Below, piece after piece: positions 43,301 through 55,300 of a stretch of DNA of 64,000 nucleotides. A model generated the notes under the pieces. That model did not search any database. It was not told where the DNA came from and saw nothing but the letters and a program-made list of their open reading frames with translations. The stretch comes from Girardinichthys multiradiatus. Taxonomy: Eukaryota > Chordata > Actinopteri > Cyprinodontiformes > Goodeidae. The position numbers were made by a program, and so were the translations under genes. Every line of letters begins with the position of its first letter. Position 1 is the first letter of the stretch. The stretch lies in the NCBI RefSeq assembly GCF_021462225.1, contig NC_061816.1:12239390-12303389 (forward strand). Reading direction: 5' to 3'.

Positions 43301-46300
43301 TTGTGCATGGAAAAGAGAGGGAAAAAATAATATTCAAGACTCAAAAAACATTGAGCCTAAAACAGATTTAAATGTTATTCAAAATGCTGAAAATACTGCC
43401 TGTTAAATATTAATAAGATGAAAGAGAAAAACATAATAAAACAGAATACAATAAAACGATAGAGTAACAAAAAAGTCAAAGTGTTCAAATGAGTTAAAAA
43501 TAAAAGATAACATCAAAATGAAAGGAAATTAAAGAAAAATAATCCTAAAATACTTTTCTAAACTTCAAGTTTTTTTCCTAGAATTAAGAAAATAATTTTT
43601 CCAGGTGTTCATTGTTGCAGCTTCCACTTTTATTTCTCAGCACCAAATATAAAAGCTTTTGTGTACTAAAAATAAAAGAAATTAAAATATTTAACACCAG
43701 ATGTGACATGTATTCTACTTAGTTCATTTCTGCGCCTTATAAAAGTGTAAATATGAAGTCAGTAAAATGTAGCATTTTGTCCATGACCGTCCAATGTGCA
43801 AAGGGAGATCACAAGTGAGATTACAAGACAGAATTTGAATAGGTTATCTGAATTCTTGTAATTTTAGGTTTTTAAATCTAAAATACTCCTAAAATGAAGC
43901 TGATTTTAAGAAACTGATCCATTTCAGTTCAGCCTGTGGTTAGAAAAAGCTAAACTCGGAATGATCAAAATGAAAACGATGGTGCTCTTTCATGTCTTTG
44001 TTATGCAACGGCACAAATGCATAACAGAAGCCAACGAACATGGCATCACCACTGCACTGACAACAGCTACACGAGCAACACCAAGCCACAACACATTGGA
44101 CACAACTTGACATTGCCATGAGAGAGAGCTTACTTCCTGTGGGGATCAAGTCCCTGTCTGGAATGAAGAGTTTATACCCATAATGCTTCTCAAGGACGTC
44201 GGGGAGGATCTCCAGGGCAAAGCGCTCCTCCTCTCTGGTCTCCTGGCTCCATTGGTCTGGGTCCACTTTGGTGTAGGACAGGTACGCGTCGTAGTCCTTG
44301 TTTTCTACAAGCATATGGAAGAAAAACCATCAGTGATGGGTTAAATCAGTGAATTATACATACTAAAATAATTTTTATTGTTTTCAAACTCCTTAACCTA
44401 CATCATAAATATACTCTGTTCCTCCTCATATGCTTATAATCTGTTTTGTTACTGGTGCGGATAGGTATATTCATTCATTGGGAGGCTACTTTGAGACAGG
44501 ACGCCTCCATCCCACTGACCTCTGGTACCTCTGCCCATCTGAGTGTTTTTCATTACAACTCCGTCCCAACTGACAAACTATGCTACCTTGATGGCTATTG
44601 TGCCTTCTGCAGGCAAAACAAATTAGACTCCAGGCTGAGCTAAATGCCCAGCTCCGTCCTCTCTGCCCCGTCGCGTGGCGCTGCTCAATCACCCACATGA
44701 CAGCAAAGATTGATGATGGATTTCAAAGTAGTGAGCTGGGAGATGGAACGTGAGCCGGGAAGGAAGAGCTTATGTGTCTTCTTAAGCTTAAAGCACAACA
44801 GTAAAATAAATCAGGAGAATGGAAGACGCAGAGATATCCCAGAGCTTCTATCGGAACTGGAGATAATGGCTTCTGGCTCCAAAGCAAAACAACCAAATCA
44901 CTTCAGGCGTGTCAGCCACAACTCTAAACCTGTTCACTTATTTCAATCAGGTTTATAAATTAACTACGACTGTTTAAGGAACAACGAAAGTGTCATAAAC
45001 ATTTAAATTCATAAAAATGCTTGATTTGTGAGATTATGCATCAACAACCTTTTTCCATACTGTCAAACCTCAACGTATTTTATAGGGATTTTATGAAATA
45101 AACACAAGAGAATTTCTATAGTAGGTGTATTTCTATTCTATTCGTGAGTCAATACTTGGAGCACTTTTAGTTGCAGCCACAGCAGCAAGTCTTTCGGGGT
45201 AACTCTCCAATACTTTTACACATCAACTCAAATTTCTGCCTATTCTCTTTTGTAAAATAGCTCATGCTCAGTCAGACTGGATAGAGACCACCTGTGAATA
45301 TAGTTTTTTAACCCTTGCTTCAAATGCTTAATTGGATTTAGATATGGACCTTCAACTAGGCCATTCTAACAAATGAATATGCTTTGATCAAACCATGTTA
45401 TTGTAGCTCTGACTGTATGTTTAGGGTCGTTAGCTCCTGAAAGGCAATCCTCCTCTTTTTCCAAGTCTTTAGCAGCCCCTAAGATGTTTTCTACTGGGAG
45501 AGTCCTGTATTTAGCTCCATCCATGTTCCCCTAATGCAACACCGTTGCCACCACCATGCTTTACTGTGAGGATGCTGTGTTCAGGGTGATCTTCACCATT
45601 AGCTTTGCCAAAATCTTAAGAATATAGGATAGAATGTTCAATTTTGGTCTCATTTGACCGGACTTGCCTTCCTCACATGTTTGCTATGTCTCATACTTGG
45701 CTTGCAACTTTCAACTAGGTTATTAGGTCTTTTTTTTTTCTCAACAATGATATTGCTCATAAATGCCAGCTTTGTGGAGTGCTTGACTGATATAGGATTT
45801 GTCAACAGATTGTTCGAACTGAGCTGTAGATGTCTACAGCAGTGTTTCCTGGGAAAACCCTGGTCCTCAAGGCCCTGTCTGCAGTATATTTTAGGTGTTT
45901 CCCTGCTGTTAGACACCGGATTTAAATCAATGAGTCATTAGTTGCCATCCGCAGGCCTAGATGGCTTGCTGAGAAGAAAATGAAGAAAATGATTTGAATC
46001 TGGTGTGCTAGAGCAGCTCCTCCAGAGTTAGCAATGGTTTTTGGGGGGCGTTTAGTGGCTTATTTGATTAATGGCCTCATACTCTATATTTGTGGATGAT
46101 GAACTGAACAGGTGCACTGTGAGACGCTTCTCTACAACTTTCACCCTGACCTGTCTGCTGTGTTCCTTGGTCTTTATGACGCTGTTTGTTTTCTAATGTT
46201 CTTTAACAAACCTCTGAGACCGTGCATCCTTTTCTGTCTACTATACAATGGATCATTACTTTGTGTTGGTCTAGCTCATAATATTCCAATAAAATGCATT

Positions 46301-49300
46301 GAAGTTTGTGGCTTCAATGTAACAAAGTGGAAAAGTTCAAGGGGTGTGAACACTTTTGCAAAGCACAACAGTGATGAACATTTTATTTGGTTTTGGCTTT
46401 TGAAATGGAACATTTTACAATACCAGAAATTAAAATAAGTATTATAAGACCATTTATAAAAACACATAAAAGTAAACAAAATAAAAAAAAGACACCGTTT
46501 AAATTAGGAAATGTACAGCAGCAGGAACTGTGACACAACCATGTTGAGCCCATTCCTTAACAGCCAGATGTCATAGGATCTGAGTAGAAGTAATTACAAG
46601 CAGCAAGGGAGGAGTTTCCCTTTTAAATTGAGACCAAAGTGTCTTCAGGCAGGAGGTGGTGTCATCTCAAATCAAAAATGGACTCTCGGAGCAATCTAAC
46701 ATTATCACATCTTTAACCTTTGACAACATAAATGTGCAATATTAAAATATAAACCGATGGACATCACCTGCTGGTTAATGCACAGCCTGGCCTGGAACTG
46801 ATCACATCCTGCAGATTAATTCATCAGATTAAAACACTGATGTCCATATGTCCTGTCCAGATTAAACCTAAACCATATTCCTCTGTGCTCCATCTGCGGT
46901 TCACTCCAGGACCTGGCTAATGGGAGCAACAGGGCAGAAAGCTGCATCAATTTCAGTATGTATTTATTTACTTGTATATTTCATTAAGCCTTTTGCATTT
47001 ATTTAATTAATTTATGATGATTGTGATGAGGACTAATATTGGCCATTTGTGCATTGGTACCTCTACACTTTAGAAGCCAGGTTGTCATTGTAAATGAGAA
47101 TTAGCTCTCAATTGACCTACCTGGTTTAAAAGGAAATGGAAAAGAAAATGAACTACTTTAAAAGAGAATACAAAAACATATAAAAGCCTCTACACCAGCA
47201 ATTTGATCTTCAAACAGTATTAGACTTGCTAACATTTATTCATATTTTGTATATGTTGTGTGTGTATGTATGTTTGTTCACCAGCACCTGTACTCTTTCC
47301 CTCTTTCAAATAATAATAAAACATGTGAGAAAATAAGTTGCATTTTGTGGAAGATCAAATTTTTATGTATGTATGTATGACTTGTGATGTGTATAGTACA
47401 TGTGCATTGGGATTAAAGGTGTAAAATGTACAGAGTTCCACTGAGTCAATACTTTTACCATGACAGACAGTTTTTTTCCAAATATTCAAAGATAAACTGA
47501 CCATTTGGGGATTAAAGTTCAGTGCTCTATGAGTGCCCCCATATGGCCCGATGGTTATTAGCTAATTTAACGAGAAAATAAGTCATTATATGATAAATTC
47601 AAGCATTCAGGATGCAGAGCTGAGTGCCTCTTCATATGTGCAGACAAAGCGTCTCCATAGTGTAAAATAAAATTATTATGATTGAGGGATTTTTGCAGTG
47701 GCTTTATTCAGCCGTCCGCACTGCGGTCCCGATACCTCTCCTTCAGGTCGTGGGAGAAAACCGCTTTACTTAAAGCTGCTGTGGGGAGTTCTCTGGGGTA
47801 CAAGTCACTTCTGTAGGTCTCAGAAGAGAATATCAAGCTTGTCTCAATTACCCCCTTTTTATGAATGAATGCTGGGTACTTGAACAGCAAATCATTACTT
47901 AAATTTGTTGCATACAATCGCCGTGATCATAGTCACTTTTGGATCCAAGGATTCAAAGTAGAACCCTTACTGGCCCGCGAGTTTCAAGGCCTTTAGCTGA
48001 TGCATGGTCTGGTCCAATCATTAGCTGTTGTCTGCAGCCGGAATGAGACTGAGCGGAGGGAGGAAGCTTGTATTTCGGTCAAACATTCCAGCTCTGACTC
48101 CTCCTTTTCCTGGGCTGATCTTAAGGTAGGTTAATGCGATGTATATTGAAAGTTCCAGAAAATGACATACTTTAATGGCTGAGGTCCCAACAACTGGAAG
48201 TGGACACTACCGGGCTAGGGCAGTATTCAAGATCACAACTGTCATCTATTTATGTAAAACCCTAACCACACAGATATTTACATCTGTACCTGCCAAACAA
48301 AAATGTAGTACATCATTTAAAGGTAAAATTTTAAAAGCTAAAAGCAGATTTTGTAACTCAATGTTCCCATCTCAATTTTGATGTTAAGAGCACCTCCGTT
48401 AATGTCCTTCCATTTTACTCATCAGCCTCTCTCCGGAGCTGAGACTGTCAACAAGATTCACTTACTTCCCAAAGGGTAATCTTGATATTTGGCAAGTGCA
48501 CACCACTCTTACATGACGCCTTGTAATGAATCTATCTTGTTTTTATAATGTGCAATTTATTTTACAGCACCGGGGACATGTAAAAATAATTGAAATGTTA
48601 CCTTACTTAGTATAACTAACTCCGAGGCATAAATCTCTGTCTCAGTTTTTCTCTGCTAGCATTTAAACAAATGCTGTGTAGGCAGATCAAGGCCTATTTT
48701 AGTGTAGGTGATTCACTCATCGGGAGGGAAAAAACAGAGAGGAGAAAAAGACTGACCCCGCCTCCTCCTCTAATTCCCCTCCAGCATCTTGAGAAGTCAC
48801 TATCAGATAAAGCTGAGGGATCTACCTTCTAAACCGAACCCACGTCTTTGCACCGCGCAAGGCGTGCGGCTTCTCTGACGCTGCACACGTGCGCTCAGGG
48901 TGCGTGCATGTGCACAGATGGCCCACAGTTACATGGTGAACTCTTGAACTTCCAGTGAAGAGTGTCAGGAGAGTCGGAGGCGGAAATTTCTGCTGTGATA
49001 TCTGCTGTGCTCCGTTCCATTTGATGGACGTGAGATACGAACGTAACAAACATTCTTAACTCTGGAGCTCCAGAAGAAGACAGAACTGGCTGTTAATGAG
49101 TGGATGGATTTTTATTTTTTTCAAGCAAAATGTTTTGTTTTCCATTATTAATTGCATCACAATAACATGGGTTTGCATTAGATTAGATAAACACTGACTA
49201 ACACTGAGAAGCTAATTAATTTTGTGAAAAATAATGCAGATTTTCCTGTATGCAGAATGGTATTTACATTTTATCATGTATTTTGTAAGCCCTCAGTCTT

Positions 49301-52300
49301 AAATCTCTCTCTGACCTTAATGCATACAGAGATGATTTACAAAAGATTTTTGTGTTTCAGTTTTTTGCCAGTTTTGTATCTGCAGGGGCAAAGCAACAAG
49401 TACTGCTGTCTTTTTTAGATAATCCATACACAGAAAAGAGAAATCAGTCCGGAAAAAAAGACAACACAGCTTGTTAATATCCAATCAGTGTATAAGCAGC
49501 CTTTTACATGCTTTTAGATGCTGCAAACTGTTCGGGTTTTTAACCAAGGCATTAAAGCTTTTATTTAATAGCAAAGTTAATAAATCAAATTGACTGAAAT
49601 AAATGTGGTTTCTAAACAGTTTGCAATTCAAATTTCCCTACTGTCCTTGCAGACTCAAACACTTCATGACTACATAACACTTAAAAAATATACAGGTTAA
49701 CAACTCAGTCATTCGTAGCACAAATATCAGTTCTGAGTCAGTTTAACTATTTTCAAACATTAACTAAAAACCTTCACTATAGTCTTACTACACATATTTC
49801 TACAGAGCTCATGCTGCAAATACAGAACCAGCAAAAATCAGAGCTGAAAGAGCATGAATGGATGGATTTATGGACACATTTAGACAACACAACAGGGAAT
49901 AAAGTCTGGATGTACAGATATTTGTTCCCTACAGTTCTTTTTTTCTTCAAACTCAGCATTTTTCCAGGCTTTTCCAGATTGTGTGGGAAATCTGATAAGA
50001 AAATATTCAAGCTCAGACTAACCAGGTTTTCTATCAGGATTCTAGTTTTAGACTGAATGTTTCACCCACAAGTCACACAGACAACTTTATTGTCAACCAG
50101 TTAATCAGAAAGTTATCACAATTATGTAAAATCTTATAAACAATGGATTAACCTGACATCAATGAGCCACAATCAGCTGTAGCTGATCAAAAACAGTGAC
50201 AAATATCTATTTATAACTCATGTTAGTGAGGAAATATGCATTAAAGTTGCCATGTGTGCAACAAAACCATTAGCGTTTTAAATCTCCAAACTGAACACCA
50301 AGCGAGCTTCATCAGTCCTTGCTGCCTTGACAACGATGACATTCGTATTTATGGCACAGTGTTGATGAGCTCCCACCTCTTTGTCAAGCCCAACTCGCCT
50401 GTTGTCATCATGAAGCCTATTATTGATTCTGGTGACACCCACACAATGTGACAAGTGAGCGCTCTTTAACTAAATTGCATTGCTGACAAATAGCTGACAG
50501 TCCATCCTATTGTTACGCACAGCTTACAATTTTACATCTGGCAGAGGAGGGCGTTCAATTAGCACTTGGAGTGGCCATGATCAAACACTGGCACTTTCTT
50601 GGCAGCTTGTGTGGGGTTTCTGCAGGAGAAAACCACATCTCTGTGCACTTGAGGCAATGGCTCAAAGCCTTTATTGATGTCAAGTATGTGTCTGTGCAAA
50701 TATATCTCATATGCATCTCTTCTGCAGCGGTTATCATAGTGTGTTGCATAAGAACTCGTATCTCGAGGTTTTTCACATTGAGTCACATTAGAGCCATAAA
50801 TGTCAATGGGATTTAATGTGACAGACCAACACAGATTAGTGCTCAATTGTGAAGTAGAAGGAAAATGATCAAATAATTTTTACCAATAGAAATCTAGACA
50901 GAGTAGAAGCATTTGTATTCAGGTCCCCTTTATAATAAAACACCTGAGTAAAATTCAGGGCAACCAAATCAGAAGTCAGCTAGTGAAGGCTTCAGAGGTT
51001 TATTAGAGAACATTAATGAAAAAAACAGCATCATAAAGACAGAGAAACACAACAGGGTGGTCAGGGATGGATTAGGTTATAAAATAGGCCGGGCAGGGAG
51101 GATATTGCGGCACGGGTACCGTGCCCATTGTAACTCTGGAGGAGCAGCAGAGATCCACAGCTCCGGTAGGAGAATTTGTCAGCAAGACAGAACAAGGTCG
51201 TTGTTGAAAGAAAACAATAAGATGTCCTGTGTAAAGTTTGCCATAAGCCCTTAAGCCATGTAGGGAACACAACAAACGTGAAAAAAGGTGCTCTGAAATA
51301 TTGTGGTGGCAGTAACATAAGGTGGGGAAGCTTTTCTTCAGCACGGACAGGGCAATCCTGGGAGAAAACGTGCAAAGCACTTAAGAGTTGGGTGTAGGTT
51401 GACTCTCCCTCAACATACAGCCAGAACTACATGCTCAAGATTAAAGCATAGTCACAATGGCCAAATCAAAGTAAAAATGTAAATGCAACTGAGAATTTGG
51501 GGCTAGAATTAAAAACTGTTGTATATCCATATCCAATCTTTATCAAATCTGACTGAGTAATTATCATGTTTTCTTTCACTTCACAATGATATACTACATT
51601 GTGTTGGTCTATCAGATAAAATCCCAGTAAAATACATTGAAGTTTTGGTTGTAACGTAACAAAATGTGAAAAAGAAGAAGGGGCTGGACTACTTTTGCAA
51701 GCCCCTCTAGATGGGATCTTGGTGAACCCTTTCTTATCAATACTTAGAGACCGAACACTCATATTTAAATCATTCGCACTTATCTACAAGAAACTATTGC
51801 TGGGACCCACAACTCCTTTGTGCCAGAGGTGGCAGCATAAAGATCTAACAAACCATGTAAAGCACCAGGGATCTCCTGAGAGCTCCAGAGGACCTGATCC
51901 CCTTCTTCTAAGGAGCAAATTGAAACTTTGTTTCTCTCTTCAAGCACTCACTCTGGTGGCCCAATTAAAGTAGACAATTGTTTGGCTTTAGGTTGAAGGC
52001 CCAAACTCCCTGTCTTCGGTGCTGGAGATCCAACAAAGCCAGAGGTAATGACGTTCAATAAAATTCCACAAATAACTTTTCCCTTTTAACAAATATAACT
52101 CTCCAGCTGCTTCTTCCCACTTTGCAAAACCTTGCAGCCTCTCTGAACTAATCTCACTCCTCCTGAATTCATTGCAGCGCTGGTACTTCAGAGACTCATT
52201 ACAGGGGAATCAAATTAAAACTTGCTCCTTGACTCAGTTTGATGCATTCTCAAGCTAAGACTCACCCACCAGGTCCAATCAAGGGGATTTTTTTCCATTT

Positions 52301-55300
52301 TGCCACTGGTGATGAGGTCTGAGAGTTAATGCCTTTGTCTGGCCCAGGGGCAGTGTTTTGATTTGCTTTATGGTCAGTGTTTAGCAGAATATATTGCCCC
52401 TCCACTACTTTATAAAGCCAAGCTTTGACATTCTAAACTGTGAGGCTTATTCTTAAAAACCTCTAAATATACCCTACAATGTAAACCTCTGAATTTGTTT
52501 CAATCTCACTTTTTTAAAGATGTTTTTTAAAAAAAGATCTGCAGCTGGCAACATTTTGCAAGCAAAATGACATACATGCTGAATACTGGAGCTTTATTCT
52601 GTATCAGTTGGTGGTTGGTGAGTTACTTCCTGCTCTTCAGAGGACAACATAGTGAATATTTAGCAGTATTTATTTAACTGCTCCAGTGGGAGATGGTGGA
52701 GAAGATTCCATAAACCCGAGAACTGGATGAAATTATGCAAGGCTTTTCAGCTGGAGCCAATGAGTCATTCGAGCTGAAGCGCATTTGCATAAAAATGGAG
52801 CCACCTGCAGCTTTATGACTTGATAAGTAGCCCAGGTGCTTTCTAAATAAAAATAAATCTGCGTGCAGAGCAACACCGACACTGGTCACGACTGGGATTT
52901 GATTCCTTTTTGGGAAAGACAAAATGTTTTTGTAGTAACGAAAGGTGCCGTAGAAATCGACAATCGTGAGGAAATCTTGAGCATCACAGTTTTTCAATGA
53001 ATAACTTACCTCCATCAATATCCTCACTGCCAAAGTGGTTCCTGTAGAAGAGCATGAGCTCGATCCTGTAGCACTTGTAGAGGGTCACTAGGCAGATCAG
53101 CAGCAGCAGGATGGCTCCCAGACCTCCGGCTAGCTCCACAGTGTACATCAGTTCAGCTGATGTTCCACACAGTGAAAAAAGAGGTGACAAAGAAGACTTT
53201 GTTATTTTTTCCAAACAGACAAAAATGCGTTCAAGAGTATTTAAAGCAACGTAACAGACTACAGGTACAAAGGCTTCATTTTCTGTAATGAGTCACAAAA
53301 ATATGAAACTTTTTCAAGATATTCAGATTTTTTTAGGCGTACATTTAAATACAAAAAGGACAGAAAGAATATGCAGAAAAACACCGCCGTTAAGTGCGGC
53401 AGAGGATCTATGACGCTGTGGGCATGATAGACCCTCTTCCTAAAGTTCTGAGTATTCAGAAAATTGTCATTATTGGACAAAAAATAAAGTAACAGACAAA
53501 ACACAAGAAACAGTCTGCAGGAAAACACCTCATGCCCACTTTCAAGTAGGGTGGAGGATCTATGATGCTGTGGGCCTGTTTCCCTTCCAAAGACCCTCTG
53601 TAATCAAAGTAAAGGTTGTACTTTCACTAAAATGGCAGTGTTAAACTCAGAGCTGAATGAAAGTAAAACCTGCTTCTATGCCTGTCATTTGATGCCTCCC
53701 GGCTCGACTCGGATAATAAAAAACTCGTACCGGAGTAACCGGTGTGACAATGGCGCGTGACAGATTGCGCTGCCAAACTTATGAAGATTCGTTACGAGTG
53801 TGTGTAAAGCTGCAAAGCTGTAAAGCTCTCAGGTGGTTGCTGAATCACCTGACAGATCCAATCAGTCTGCTTCTGCTGCCATCAGTCGTCTCTGCAGTTT
53901 GGCAGGACCTCGTGCAAAAGTGAAACAGATCACGAAAGGGTAAATTCAACTGTTGGATTTATAGTACATTAGTTTAAATTACGTCAATGATGGGGTTTCT
54001 AACAACTTGCCTCCTATTCAAAGAAAATCTGCCGATATTCCCAGCTCTGGCTGTCCAAGAAAAGCTGACTGAAACTGAAAACTGAAGCTGAAACTGAAAG
54101 CAGACCACAAGATGCTAAAAGAAGTCTCTCAAAACACTACAATGTCATAATGGGACCTACAGCTATATTTTCATAGATGGTTTACATGAAGGAAATCTTT
54201 GCTTTCTGTGGAAAACATGAAGGCCACAAAGAACGTTTGCCACAAAGAACATAGACCAGGATGTCTGGAATAATGATCTTTCGTCATGATTATTTGCCAG
54301 CCTGTTCTCTGCTCTGGTATCTCCACTGCTGTAAACAGAATATTTACCTGCCAGTTACCAAATGCTCCAGCCAGTAGAGGGCCAGCATTTCTTCCTTGCC
54401 CCCATTTGATCTCCTTGTTACAGCCACATTTCTGTGGTCTGGATTTTCCTGCTTTGCCTTGCCTTTGTCTGATTTCTACCAAACGTCTGAGCTCTGGACA
54501 TCAACCCTGTTTCTCTGTCCCAACCACCGAGCCTTGTCAAGCCTTAGAATAAGGGATCTGATCTCTGCCTGTCTGTGCATGACCCATAACTTTCTCCCTG
54601 CTGACCCTCTGCATTCTGGATTTTTTCTGATGAATCCTCTGGCTTCTGTCTACTGAACCTGGCCTGCTCTATACTCGTTTTGCTGTAACCGATTGGGATG
54701 TCATCGCCGCTCGCCTGTCACTTCCTGATTCCCCTCCAAAGAAGGGTGAACAACATCACTGCTTGCAGGTATTAGAGATGCATATGGAGACAATCACCTT
54801 TATTTAGAGGAACAAGCTAATCAAGGAACAAGAGGAGCACCCTGCTTGGATCGAAGCACTCATAACGACCCTGAAGAGGTTAGTGGCATTTCCTTTAAGT
54901 CTCTAGAAATTATAGGTTTCCTTTACAGCCACTAACCAGTACTATCTTACTACAGTGTCCAGGGTGCTCCTGAAAAGGTGTCCTTGCTCCCACCAGCTGC
55001 AGATTTGAAATAAATCTTGTTAAATGTTCTCTGTACTTAGCTGAATTTTGAGTCTGGTCTGTTACATCTGACCGATGATTCTATAACTTAATTATTTTGA
55101 CACCAGAACAGAGAATATATATTCTCATAACCCCAATACAGCCTTGCAGGAAATAACCCTCGTACCAACTGTAAAACATGGAGGTGGAAGCGTCATGGTT
55201 TGAGTAGCTGGCCAGGTTGCTGCAGCAGAACCTGGCCAGCTCACATCAGAAAATCCACCATGAAATCTACCCTGTATCAGAGGGCGCTTGTAAAAAAATG

